NCBI RefSeq assembly: GCF_037975245.1
Contig: NC_092573.1
Coordinates: forward strand, 4,093,501-4,157,500
Origin: Apostichopus japonicus
Lineage: Eukaryota; Echinodermata; Holothuroidea; Aspidochirotida; Stichopodidae
Length of the DNA: 64,000 nucleotides
Direction: 5' to 3'
Part shown: in pieces, positions 1 to 52,960 of the stretch
Position numbering within the stretch: the first letter of the stretch is position 1
Layout: the number at the start of each line of letters is the position of its first letter
Program-made: the position numbers and the translations under genes
Notes under the pieces: model-generated
Databases searched by the model: none
Seen by the model: the letters and a program-made list of their open reading frames with translations, nothing else
Told to the model about the DNA's origin: nothing

Positions 1-385
1 TAAGTCATTAGCTGGGCTAACCAAATTTCATTTCAAACGATAAAGAAAGGTCATAAGATAATCAACTTACTTTTAAATGTGCCGAAAAAGTAAGATGATT
101 ATGTTCATGTATTAAAATGGTGGGGATCGAATCCAATTTATAAATTACTTCCTCGCTAAAGAGTCATACGTCTAATAAAATCTAGCACGTTTTCCTAGTG
201 TTATCAACTGCAGTCTTCATGTGAGTAACACTGGCTAGGTTTGAAAGCAACAAAGTGAATCATCTCTTATAACATGTACTTCTCTCTGTAATTTGAAAAA
301 AACTATTTGCATGTTTAAGGAACATGCAGTAGATAATTCTACTGATAATTGACAAAAAGTAAAATAATCAAAAAGCTTGAATAAA

Positions 386-387
<2 letters not shown>

Positions 388-470
<83 letters not shown>
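388..470. repeat. (TA)n microsatellite just 3' of MSH3 exon 16
   Basis: About 83 bp of uninterrupted TA, only about 20 bp from the exon 16 donor region. The rest of 1-490 is intron with no visible exon. Confidence 0.95.
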
Positions 471-472
<2 letters not shown>

Positions 473-490
473 CCGAGCTATGTCACATAC

Positions 491-40424
<39,934 letters not shown>

Positions 40425-42078
40425 CTTTAGTTCATGGACGAGGTAGTACACTACTCTTATATTCGCAAGTAATTCAATGAACCTGTTGTACGAGATCATG
40501 CTGAACATACAAGAACGTCAACTAGAAACTGTGTTTAGAAAATTTGCACCACCTTTTCCGCGAGGGTGTATTTGTTTGCTTTGACTTTACTTGACGTTAG
40601 AAACATGTAATTTCATAGATCTGAAACCTTTAAATTTCCGTGTTTGTTTTCCTTTTCCTATTTACAACGTAGAATGTCAACAGTGTCATCGATATAAGTA
40701 ACGGTAAAGGATGACTTTAGTGGGCAGAATTTTAGCAAGTGAATCGAAGGTGCACCACGAGCGCGAAGCACGAGTATCATCTCATGGGGTCCAGTGGTCG
40801 CGTTAGGGCCCCTGACGAGGTCCAGAGGCAGCGCCCTGTAGGGGCCAGGGAGCTTAGCCAATATAAGACAATTTGAACACATAAAATTAGTTTAAAGTTG
40901 AGAAGAAATGAGCAGCGATCCCTGATTTTGAACTCTGCATGATCCGGGTGACTGTTTGCAAGGCGGCAAGGGGTGCTGTCTAGTGGACAATATTGACAGC
41001 CCAACTGAAGTGCAGGATGTTCCTTTAATATATACCAAAGGTAATGGTAGCACCTCGCACTAGTTGGAAACATGGGGCTGTTCTTATTCTAAAATGAACA
41101 TAATTAATCAGATTACGAGTATGTAGAAAGTTTTGCCTGAGGTTCGATAAATTAACAACTCTGCCAAGGTCAATCAGTAGTTCATATCAGAAGTGGTCGC
41201 GAATCGCATTTCATTTCTCTTGACAATTACCTCCCTTTATTTTACAGAAAGACCTCTCTCTCTGGTCCAAGCTACCCAAGAGATAATTTTAATATTTGGG
41301 TGTCCAATTTCTGTATTGGTCAAAGTACCGTACCCAACTGTTGAGTTGAACTGAGGCCTGCCCGATTTGGGACGAGAAAATTGGGCCTTTGAGAAGTAGG
41401 TCTGCACCTATACGACCTTTAAACTTATAGACTCGTATAAGCCTATAGGGTTGGCCTATCATGCAATGACGCTCTCTTAGATTGGCCCAAGTTACTTATT
41501 GCCTCAGTCAAGCGTTATGCCATATCAATGAAACTCACTAATAATCAGAAATAGTTTTGTCTCATTAATAACTAAACGTTAAAATCACTACTAGCATGCG
41601 CATGATTTCAGGCTGTCGGAGGTGGTGTGCCAAGTTTCTATTTCCACCGACTGACCCCACAATTCCCCCAAGTATTTATTTCTTAATACCGTCGCGGACT
41701 CCCCGACTGAGGCCGCTCAGAGATTGTAGCAACCCCCCGTACCCCCGTAGCCCCGTTCATGCTTAATGTTTTAGAAAGCCAATATTTTCTCTACGAGCGT
41801 TCAGAATGGAACAGATCAGTCAGCTATGTGTAGCGGCTGTCAGTTCAATCGGAGGTATGTGAGGCAGTTTGCCAACACAGAATTTAGACATTTAATTCAG
41901 CGCCCACTTCATACAGTCGGTATATACGCCAGAGATGATTCAGCTTCTGTTAAACTGAGGCCATTACATGTCTCACTGTACCCAGTATACCGAAAATGTC
42001 CGGCAGATCTGGTTTATTTATTTATTTATTTTTCTCGTTCGGCGTATGGGGGCGTTCGCCCCACTGGATCGGCCCTTG
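40425..42078. other. MSH3 upstream flank / presumed promoter region
   Basis: Includes a GC-richer segment (40740-40860) with words such as GGGCCCCTGACGAGGTCCAG and GCAGCGCCCTGTAGGGGCCA that look like a degraded interspersed repeat. I see no TATA box at a useful distance from the start codon and no DHFR exon on the plus strand. Confidence 0.5.
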
Positions 42079-42794
42079 GCAGTAGGCTACTCGAAAAGTT
42101 TTTAGTGTACTCGAGTAGTACTCGACTACTTTTTTACAAGGGCTCGGTACTCATTGAAATTTGGAAAGCACTCGGATGCCAAAGTACCCGTACCCAGTGT
42201 ACGCGAATTAAAATACGTGGTACTCGCTCAGTACGAGTACTTTACGAGTGATAACATGTACACAAAAATAAAACTGGTCACCGCATAACTGTTCGTTTCT
42301 TCTGGCAATCTATTGTTTGACTCTGTAACACGTATGTATGTTGTGCGACGATGAGGAACTCATCAGTGACGTATGTTCCTAACGTACGAAACAACTAGTT
42401 TAGCATGATTGCAGTATCACTATTTGTCTAACATCCATGTGTGCACGTCAAGTAGTTTTTTGCTATTGCCAATATGTCATTTCCAGTATCAGAAACATTT
42501 CTGATAATATTGAAACATTCTTAATTTGCCAAATAAGAAAAAACACAGTTATGTCGTCAACGTACAACTGTTTCATGATCACCAGATAACAGTTACCGTA
42601 TAAAGATAATTAGGTGCTTCTATATTAATAAATCGAAAGTTCTCGGATGAAAAGGTAGCCAAGTTGTATGCGGTACACGGATTCTAAAATGCCGTACTCA
42701 GTACTCGGATTCCGGTACTTAGTGATCGGGACCTCAAGTACTTGGAAGTATACTCGGTACTATAGGACAAAAGTACTTGACTACAACACTGCAA
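42079..42794. mobile_element. Probable nonautonomous hAT-like element rich in GTACTCG motifs
   Basis: The two ends are dense in GTACTCG/GTACTTG phrases (42090-42240 and 42660-42780). The right end read in reverse is CAGTGTTGTAGTCAAGTAC, a hAT-like terminus. The left end CAGTAGGCTACTCGAAAAG matches it only partly, and I see no clear target duplication. The middle is AT-rich without coding sequence. The boundaries are tentative. Confidence 0.45.
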
Positions 42795-45150
42795 AGCCAC
42801 TGGCTGTTCATTACATTTAGCCCTACCATGCACGATGGTGGTTGGGTTTATGTCTCATTCAAGCTTACAGACTCGACTATTATTGGTCGATAGTGATCGA
42901 AGTAAGAAATTCTGACGGAGGTCTCCCTTTTTGTTACTGTGAAAACGTTCCTGCACTTGTACAATTATAAAACGGAAAACAGCGAAAATGACAAAAAAAA
43001 ATTGTTTGTAGATCTTGCAGGATGCGGAACTGATTCACTACTATTTGTGCTGACTGTTATTATAATATAGGCTAACCACTATCGTATTTTGAAGGATGTG
43101 CAGCGTAGATAGCCAGAGTATATGCTTACACATAAGTAGCTTTACTCTTTGTACGTCATGTCATTATCTGAAGACGACATTTACCGAGCAATGCAGTTCC
43201 TTTATCCAGGGTTAGAACTACTCCATCCAACGCGAAATTTCTACACTACAAAACCTCTAGTCTTCTGTTTAAAATATAATATGAAGTATGTTCGGCATAT
43301 TGCTTCTTGAAAAACCCCGCAGCTTCTCTGGACAAAATTTGCTTATAATTTTTGTAATCGTTCTATGTTTTTTTTTTTTTTTTTTGGTTTTTGTTGTTGC
43401 TCCATAGCCTAAACTTCAAACACTCGCAGACAAGAAGTAGGCCTGAAGCACCATCGATCAAAGATGAAAATATCTTGAATGTACAGTAGTGATGGAATAC
43501 GTAAGATTTGAATTACCGGTGATAAAATGTCCCGTATCACACTTCCGTAATGTTGTGTCGTGACCTTGCTGTCTGTAGGCCATTGGGGAAACACAGAAGA
43601 AAGCAAAGTTTTCCCGCCAAAACAGAAAGAAAATGCTTTAACAAAGCTCGCGGCATCTTATTTAGAAATTTTATATGAAGATGATAGAGACAATTTTGAA
43701 ACCCAGATTCAGGTTTTCATGCACACGAAGACAGCGCCTCAATTCTGTGTCATTTGCAAACATAGTCACAACTTTTTTTCCCCTGACAATATGACCTTGG
43801 CAATATCATCTTTCGTCGTAATGGGAAGGTTTTTTGTCTTTTGCATTCCCAATTTGTCATCAAAGATAATTCTAGATTAGAATTTGCCCCGAGGTAAGGG
43901 GATCCCTGGTGTATCGGCAACATTTTGTGCATGGTTTGCAGTATCTAAATGGACAACCTTGACTGCAACTTAAAATGTGCGGTAGGCCTAGCCTATGTCT
44001 ATTATGGAAAGATGGACAAGAAATATTTCTTCATCAAAAATGTATAAATTAATCGATCTCATTCCTACGGCTTTTCGATTTCAAACTTTGGACAATATTT
44101 CATGATAAAGCGAGGCTAATCATCGACTGTTTTTCATTTACCACTATGCATTTATTGGGCTACTTTTTGTAATCTAATGAATATACCTTTACACGCCCGT
44201 GCCTTGAATATAACTCTGCGATCAATTGAAATAGCTTCCGGATTATACAGGAATTATTAAGTTAACTCTGTCAGCAATGTTGTTTCGACTTACCAAGTAA
44301 CAATTCATAAAGTGAGACTTTGAAAGCAAAGTAAGGTAACTTTTGAAAAAAGAACTCTTAAAGGTCAATTCATTCTTTTCTACGGAACCGGACGTTTTGT
44401 TATTGTCACCTACTTTTAAGATCTTTCAATGCAGTATAGAAGGCCCACGTAAAGACATGATGGACTGAGCAATAGTAGATGCCGGGAGTTATAGCTGCTT
44501 GGTGTATAGGTGCAAGGGACTGTATGATCAGGGGAGTATTCTCGCGGGTCGGATACCTTCGACAGTCATCCAAAACTGATAATATATAGTCGCAAAATTA
44601 TTTTTAAAATGAAGTGGGCGTGGCCCTGGTATTGTTAAGCCGACTCCTATATGAAGGGATGTGCCAGTGGGTCCTCCCCATTAAATAAATATTGTAGACG
44701 TGAAATGGTTGCATTTATATTATGTCTATGATGAGTCTACACGTAAGTGTGTACTAATAACTATTTCGAATGTTTTTATTGTGTGGGGTGATAACTAAAC
44801 CAAAAATGCAAAATAAGCTAAAGATGGATGGTCCCCACCCCACCTCTGTCAGGCAGTGCCAGTTACAAGCCCATATACACGTGTGTCTGCTCATCGTCTT
44901 AATGCTTTTAGATGTATTTAAGCATCGACAGTTTGTGAATACAGAATGCATTCATTAATATGTATATTAACGGTCTTTTCAGTCTTATTGAAAAGTCTCT
45001 CTCCACATTTGTTTGTCTTTGCCGAGCCTTGGGGTATGGCTACCCCACCCCTCCCCATACCTCATGCATCCCCCTCTCTCCCATACGAGGTACGAAGTCC
45101 AACCCAACGTGCTCGACATAAACGTTGTTTTAATGCAATGCTATAAAATC

Positions 45151-45499
45151 CAGTGGCGTAGGAAGGTACTTTTGAGTGGGGGGGAGGGCTGAAGACTGAT
45201 GGCCGGCCTGGGGGAGGGTTCTATTGGAATTTTTTGCATTTCCAGGTGGCCTCAGATGCAATTTGGTGCAATATAGCACACTTCAACACCCACTCCATTT
45301 TGTAAATAATTTTGCATTTTCACCTGGCCTTAGATGCAATTTGGTGCTCCAAATGAGATTCTTTTCTCATTTGGAAATGAAAAAGGGGTTTTCTGACTTG
45401 CGGAGCGGGGGGGGGGGGGGCGGAATGATACTTCCGCCCTCCACATTTTTCACTGGGGGGGGGCTAGCGCCCCAGCCCCCCCCGGTTCCTACGCCCTTG
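45151..45499. mobile_element. hAT-type MITE, 349 bp, with 8-bp target-site duplication
   Basis: The left end is CAGTGGCGTAGGAA; the right end read in reverse is CAAGGGCGTAGGAA (12 of 14 identical). The flanks ATAAAATC (45143-45150) and ATAGAATC (45500-45507) match at 7 of 8. CAG..GGCGTAGG ends with an 8-bp duplication are diagnostic of the hAT superfamily. The inside has long G-runs and no transposase. The left flank belongs to otherwise unremarkable intergenic sequence. Confidence 0.8.
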
Positions 45500-47233
45500 A
45501 TAGAATCCATCTCTAATACCATGGCGTTATAATCTTAAAGGGCATGACCAGACAGAAAAGAAACTTTGAAATACTAAAGACCATTAAAAACAATATCATT
45601 TCAAGAAACTTCACATTACGGTGGCGTTAGTTAGTTGAGGTATTATCCTTTACAAAGCAAAGGCTGATCAATCGAAGTGGCTGGACTATCTATAGTTTAG
45701 TATATATACCGTAGTCAATTAAATTGGCTCCCTGTTATCAAGAGGAATATATATATAATGTGGTTTTAGAAGTCACCTTGGGTAGGCATATACCTTGATG
45801 TTTTTTCTTATCAATATTATTATTTGTTTTAAATAATAATTACACTTTTGCCACGATCGTCTGTAAAACAATAGATTAAACATTTGTCTTCGACCGAGGA
45901 GCTGAAATTATCATCAACAGGAGCTATCCAGACAGTTAAGGAAAGTATAATTGCGAATATTTGGAAAACCGAAATGGATATGACAATTTTAACACGAAAA
46001 TTCCAGCTACACTGTTATCATATAATGGTAACAAATCGTGGAAATGACTTACTTCTGTGTAATGCATGTTGCTTACATTTATGGGCATGTATGTTTCACT
46101 TTGTCGCAGGAAGTAGGCTTTTCATGCTTGAACTGATGTACTTTCCCTTGCAGCCTGCCACATGTACTTTACACATCGCAATGCATAAACGGGTAATACT
46201 AATACTAGGTTCTGCAGGATAGCCTATATATGCATGCTGTGACACTGACACAACAAAACAGGTATACAAATACATCCATTCGAACTAAGAAAAGTCGGGT
46301 TTAACCGCTCTTATGCTGCCTACGGAATTCGTGACCAATGGATGTCTGCGTGGCTTGCTAAGAACACTACAACAGAGCTAACTTTAAACGAAAAGCTAAG
46401 TTTTCAAAAGACGTTTTTCTGGAACACGTTCTAGCCGAATTCCACTTCATGGATACTACGTTAACATTAACTAGCAAGTATGTATTTCAGCTATCGGCCA
46501 TCCAGGACAACGATTTCATAAAAGGTTGATATAATAAACACGAAAAGACATGCGCAATTTCTTCTAGGTGATCTAGTTTACTCGATGAGTCAATAATAAT
46601 AACAATAGTAAAAACAATAATAATAATAAATACGAAATTCTTTAATTACTTTGGGAACTTCTATGCTTCTATGATTAATAAAATATTCACATCGATTATT
46701 CTTAGTCAGGGGCACTCGCCTGGCGGGAAAACTAAATGAGAAATGTGACCTGGAGCGAACTAACCCCGACGACACCTTCCATCCATTACATTAATATCTT
46801 TGTCACATCTGTGGAATTCCATTCCCCTGTAAAGATGTATGAAACACGAGTAAACGTGCATGAGAATGACCTTATGTTCTGAAATGTCATAGGTTGATGA
46901 AAACCTTTGGTTATGGATCATCACGTTTGTAATTGTCAGAGGCAGGGAATGTTATTCAGGAGGTTGGAGAATCTGAGATGAAACTTCATCATCACATGAG
47001 AGCGATTCCATGGTTAGGCTTCCCGCTGCAGCAAGGCCAGAGCGTAAGCTCTCGCAGGGTCGGTCGTAATTCTAAGACATCCCAAGCATCATATGACTGT
47101 CTTGCTTGCTCTGTTTATGTTTCAAGTACATCGCGAGAAGTTAATTAATTTAAAACAGAACTTATATAGAAAAGGACTGTAGAAGAGCTTAGGGCGATGA
47201 ACTCTGCAATCATTGAGAAATACAGAAGACGGA

Positions 47234-47266
47234 AAAGAGAGAGAGAGAGAGATAGAGAGAGAGAGA
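47234..47266. repeat. (GA)n microsatellite, intergenic
   Basis: GAGA tract with one GATA interruption, about 33 bp. Confidence 0.9.
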
Positions 47267-50200
47267 AAAATGATGGGATAGTTTTTCACAGCCTACTCGA
47301 GGCGTTGTAATATTTCACTTACATCTAGAAATCGATAGATAAAAATGATTTGAAAGAAAATCTACAGGTTACTACTTCTTGTAAGATTAAACAAAGAAAA
47401 TATAGAAACTTGAGATACTTGGTTTATATGATCACCGAGAAGTTATTTCTCAAAATAGGCCTTAAAGGAATTCGTTTTTTCTTCGGCACAAAATGATTAC
47501 GAAACTGAATAAGTCTGACGGTTAGCGTCATATAGGTTTCGTTTAACAAGCGATGGCCAGCTAGTTTATTTTACATTGATTTAGCTATCGGATGTAGCAC
47601 TGCTGGGCCCGCCCAGTCTTACAACCACTGACTGAAGTTTGTCGTTATGAAGGTGTTTATGTCACTTGATAAAAGTGACGGAATGATAAAATATTGTAGC
47701 ATGACGAGAATGTCCCATTTAAAAGTTTGTTAACTAATGACTTCTGTCAGAACTATAAATATGCTTGACACTTCTGCCGTCATTCTTTAAAAGGAGCAGT
47801 ATTCCCTATGGTATGATTGAGAAATGTTTGTAATGCAAAACGACCAACTCCATCTAACGGTTAAGAGAAACATTGCTCCGTTAAGGAGATATCCTAGCTT
47901 AAAAGACGAGTCTGAGGGCTGTCATTTTGTAAATATGTGATATCACATTGTCACTGGGATGTGAAAGCTTCTACTTTATCTTTGGTTTTCTTTCCATATT
48001 TCCCAGGTTGAATGTTAACAGTTTCTTGACACTGAAATCAATTCTACAATTTAGGTTACATGCTAACAGTGGCAAAATTATAGATTAATCAACTGCAAAC
48101 CGATCTGCATTGCAACAACAACAATAATAATAATAAAAGAATATAGAAAAACATGTAAAATTGATGAGAATGTGACTCGAAGATGTCATTATATTAGGTA
48201 CACAGGGCAAATTAAAATATAAGATCGAATTATAGAAATGATACTTTATATGTGTAGTAAGGCTATCCATCAGTGATAAAAAATGTTCTTTCAGCTTCAT
48301 ATAACCACCACCAAAATGCCGAAATATGAAATGTATTGCCATTTGTTCTTCAAAATTTCCTACTATAGGCTTCATGGTAAACATGTTATCTGAGACCACA
48401 CACGTTTTCCAATATGGTTCTTGGATTGAGTATTGTGCTCCTTCAGGGGGAGTTGACGTCATGGTCTGGGTAACCCAGCCACTCGAGAGACGAACCTCTC
48501 AGGGTTTCCGTCCCTGGGAAGGGGACGGGGAGGGGGGAGGTTATGTATAGCGGGGGTTGCCCAATAATTATCACATCGATGATTAACACACGTGAGTGGT
48601 GCCGCCACTGGTGACGATCGTCAACAACACTGCCTCAAACCTGTTGACTTCACAATAATCTATTTACCATCCCAGATGCATTTCCCCCTTCAATTTCTCG
48701 TGATTCAGTCTTTGCGAAACGACATATTTTAGTGGGAGAAAGGAGTCCATGTGATATCGAGAAATCAAGCAGATTGTATTCCTGGTAATGCATAACATGG
48801 TCCGAGTACAAACATTATAAGCCTACACACCATCTATAATAATGCCAATCAAAGGCAATGCCTGCTCACTTGAGATTCAAGCTCTCCTTCTGTCATTTTA
48901 TTAAAATTAAATTGAATCTTTGAATTCTGTTTCAGGGCTCATCTTATATATATATAGGAGGTTTATCAATGTTCGGAAGATATGTTGAGTTATCCTAATG
49001 AAAATCTTATTGAAAGGATGCCGGTTGTGATTCTAATTTGAAAAATGTACAAATTAATTGTGAAATGGTCGGACCAAATAAAGCAACGATGGTCTAATTG
49101 TATTCAACAAGTTCAAAAGAAGAAAAAACATCACATTTTGCTGTAAGATGAAATGTATACATTCAATTAACTAACATTTTCACTAGACTTTTGTCCATTT
49201 TTTTCCAATTGCATAGAATGGTTCGAAAGATTTTTTGTAACGTGATTGCGACTTTATTTAGAGAATCTTGTGAAATGAGACCGTCTTATCATCATGGCGC
49301 TACGCGGTAACTTATCCGCTCATCACTGCATCGTTGGTTGTTTATAAGCTCAATGTAGATCGCTTGATTATATGCCAGTGATTAAACTCAATACTCTGTT
49401 CGGCGATATCTTTTGCCAAATCATACTGTTACAGGAATTTATGAATAATCGCTGATGTCGTGTGTTGCTTACACCATTTGTCGTTGCTACAAAAAAAGAT
49501 AAAAAAAAGAAGAAGAAGTTGGTTCTAAAATTTACCATCTGAATTATGCTCAGTGCAGATTTGTGATATACTACGGCTGTTCTTGGAGATTTTTAAGCAT
49601 CTAAATGTTGATTTTATTTTTCGTTGACGATCCTGAAGTCATTAGAGGACATCTCATGTTGATGACCCTGACAATACACCCTCATCAATCGTTACTATCT
49701 GGATGACAAGTCAACGGCATCTTCACGATGCCGGCGGGATGTTACGGCAAAATGATAATATTTATTCTACCAACATTCAACTCTGTCATTCGGCTGACAA
49801 GTAGCTAAGGAAACATGCTGGCGGTCATATTCATTTTTTGGCGAACGATCATTCAGTCATTGCTTCTTGATTACTGCAACAATCTTCCGAGCTCAACAAA
49901 GAATAATACGGTACTGTAATACTCCCGTCGCGTTGCCTGCTCTTACCGGAGAAGCAACATTCAATTAAATTGCCCTTCTTCTTTCTCCGTTGATTGTGAT
50001 GAGTTCACAGACGGTCATTTTGCGTGGCCTTGACTGAGGTCCAAAAATACAATCTTCCTCGCGTTTCGCTTTTAGCTCGCGCTTCAAGCCTAAGCAAGCA
50101 TAAAAGGTTGCCAGGGCACATTACGAGCGAGGGATCAATTGGAAAGGAGAAAAAAAATCTGGCGCTCAAAATGAGATAAACATTGAGTACGCCTCAGTGA

Positions 50201-51439
50201 TAATCAATATCTGGGTTCGTGCATCTTAAACATGAGCTTCATCCGCGGAAGGAAAGATGTGACGTAGAAGTCTTTAACCTTCGGATTTATTTCCCACTGG
50301 AGCAAGAAATTCGTCCGCTGATTCCGTTGAATGAATATAGATTTCATCATAAAATCAGAGAAGGGTGGTGGAGGAATACACTTGGGTCAAGTTGAGCTGC
50401 GACCTTAGCAACACGAGTCCTAGATTTTATTCTAATGGATGTGAAAAATGTGAAGGCTTCGGTTTACACTTAATCGGAAGTCACCGGGAAAGCTTTTCTA
50501 GTTTTTTATTGCAGTATAATGTTTTGATGGTATTTTAGTCAAGCTAAGGAAGAAAACGTGTACCAATTTATCCAAGGACGTCGAAGTAAGCTCTTTCGAC
50601 TTCAGAGAATGGAAATTACTTTTCTTGTCTGTCTCTTCTTTATTAAAGATTAGCATGGGAAGGAAAAGTTATTGTTGGTGATATGATGAGTATATGACCC
50701 GTGCGTTAGAGGAAATAAAAATGACTATACAGCTTTGATAATGTGAACGACGAATCCAGGCATAACCTTTAGCGAAGAAGGCTCGGATAAATTGCAAATT
50801 GTCACACGTAGCTCTAAATCCAGGCCACCAAATGATTTGTGCTGAGCACTTGGTGCCGTTGGGCTTAATGAGGCGGTGGTACTTTAAGGGTCACAGAAAT
50901 CCTGATAGCGACCAAGATTCATAATTCTGTGTCAGTTTGATTTAAAGTCAGTAAGAGCAATAAAGCCGGTGGAGGCTACAATTCCATCACAGAATTTGAC
51001 ATAGGTTCTAATGACATATCAATTGTCGAAAAAGCCAAGTTACAAGATGACATAGTAACCAGTAATATGTCCTCCTGTTGAACTTATCAGTGGTATAGTC
51101 TCTCTGACGATTAAATGTTAGATTAAGCTTGATGCAAAATACACAAAGAGCCTTCTGTTTTCATTCATGTATACATTTGGACAACATCAGTTTCTTAGTG
51201 TACTCATACACCTTAGTCATATGATATTGATATTACCCATCTCGTCTGGGTGTTTCTCATGTTGGGTACTTACACTCGTGCATTCCGCCTACAACTATGT
51301 GCAACAGTTTCTAGGGAGCTATCTACTTTGGATGATTTTAAACTATCGAAGTTAAGGTTCTAAAAACAAACCAGACAGGCCCAACAGTGCTTGTGATTCT
51401 TTGCCATACACTTTTTCACTAAAGTATCTGACTTGTAGA

Positions 51440-51590
51440 GCAAGTGAGTTACATTTGTCGGACAAGTAAGTGAGAACCAGACGACCAGAGAGAGTTCCAG
51501 CTCCGTATGCCATTACATACATTGTAATACTCAAAGTACAATGTTCATGCCGAAATATTCCAATCACCGGAATGAACAGCATAGAAGCAT
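51440..51590 (-). pseudogene. Relic or isolated exon resembling an MFS (SLC16-like) transporter membrane segment
   Basis: Minus strand reads VNASMLFIPVIGIF, a hydrophilic turn, then YVMAYGAGTLSGRLVLTYLS and DK. The pattern GxG(x)4GR(x)7SDK resembles the conserved loop after a membrane helix in monocarboxylate-transporter-like MFS proteins. A possible donor AAAT/GTAACT follows. No convincing acceptor or neighbouring transporter exon was found, and the frame then runs on into unremarkable residues to a stop. It could be a pseudogene fragment, an exon of an unrecognised gene, or chance. Confidence 0.3.
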
Positions 51591-52947
51591 TGACCTTCTC
51601 TTTTAATGCCCTTTACAATTGTTAATGAAAGTTACATAGCTTCTTTTAATCTCTGTGAAATATTTGGACTACTTACTGCAACCGGAAAGCCAGCAGGCTT
51701 AGTGATTTCTCGCCTTATAAGTTTGTACTGTATATAGAATCATTAGATTGATAGAACAGTTGAAGAAAATGTGTTCTACGGTCAAGTAACAGAACATCAC
51801 TACCAGTTAACTTGATCATTGCAAAGGTATTACCCTTCTGAATGTTGATGACATAAAACAGTCATTAGTGGAAGGGGAAACCCCTCTCAGGCACTTAAAA
51901 GCGGAAAAGTCAAATCCCACACAGTTAATCAAAGTAATTCAAGGTTTCCAGACTGTGAACTTCGTTAACTTAAATGACCTTCCATCAGCATGATATTTGG
52001 GTAAATATTTGGACAATACCTGTCACTAAAAATATTTGTTAAAATGCACTATTAAGGGCAACCGTAACAGGTTAACAGGTTAAGTATTTTGTGTCAAAAT
52101 AATCCCTGAGGTCAGATCAAAGCAGTTTAAGATATAGAGCAGTAATAACTGGCTGACCTTAGATACAAATGACATCTCAAGTTAAACAACACCTTAACCC
52201 TATACCAATTTAATTTGGTGAGAGCATGGATGTATACCAAGATAGTGAGAGCAATGACATAATCCTCTGACATGGTGTTAACTTTCAGGAATTACTAATT
52301 AGGTTCTTAAAAATACAGATCATTCTCAATTCAATAACAATAACAATAGTGACCGATTATGTGCGTGCTTTCCTGCACACCATGTCCTTGCACAAATGTC
52401 ATGCTGAAACCCAAAACTTATTACCGGCCATTCTTTGACTAAGAAAGAAGGTGTTCAGGAATTGAATTCTGCTAGCCTTAAACAACCATTGACTGAATCA
52501 AATTAGAAATCTCAACTTGAAAACAAAATTATCCAGCTACAGTGCTTTTAAGGTTAACAATTTCCCTCTTGCTGGCCACGTGTTCTTTGACCTTCAAAAA
52601 GAATTACTGGGCTCTTGTACTCATTAAAGGAAAGTCACATGCCAATATGACATCTGATGAAACTGGCTATCTTATCATGTCATCATTAACATTTCCAGAG
52701 TGTAACCTTTTGCTGAACCCAAATGACCTATTCCCTCCACCAAAAAAAAAAAAAACAGTTTTCTATCTGGAAATATCGTATTTACAGTGTTCAAGAGTTA
52801 ACACCTTATGACCTTAAATGAACTCTGACCTACATCAAATTGTGTACTAACTATATAATGCACAATGCTACAATGTGATACATATATGAGCTTCTTTCAT
52901 GTTGTGGTTCTGGAGATATAACACTTTTGATATTTGCACATCCTAAA

Positions 52948-52960
52948 TGACCTTTGACCT
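52948..52960. promoter_or_regulatory. Exact DR1 nuclear-receptor motif (in repeat array)
   Basis: TGACCTTTGACCT is the reverse complement of AGGTCAAAGGTCA, two consensus half-sites spaced by one base. COUP-TF, HNF4 and RXR dimers are known to bind this class. Function here is inference only, because the motif belongs to a repeat family. Confidence 0.5.

Larger units (their letters stand above)
42795..51439. other. Intergenic region between MSH3 and the transporter relic
   Basis: Contains the MITE at 45151-45499 and (GA)n at 47234-47266. The rest is unique or unrecognised. From about 48600 to 51100 the sequence is unusually free of simple and interspersed repeats. No open frame (for example 43560-43880 or 45884-46222) resembles a known protein. 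Confidence 0.6.

Noticed and set aside
1-490. MSH3 exon 17 (start of the ATPase)
   Set aside because: I looked for the PTV..KNGRHPV-type motif on the minus strand and did not find it; it must lie outside the window.
40425-42300. DHFR first exon, expected divergent to MSH3
   Set aside because: No DHFR-like peptide was found on the plus strand; the frame at 41826-42251 has no resemblance to DHFR and runs into a repeat element.
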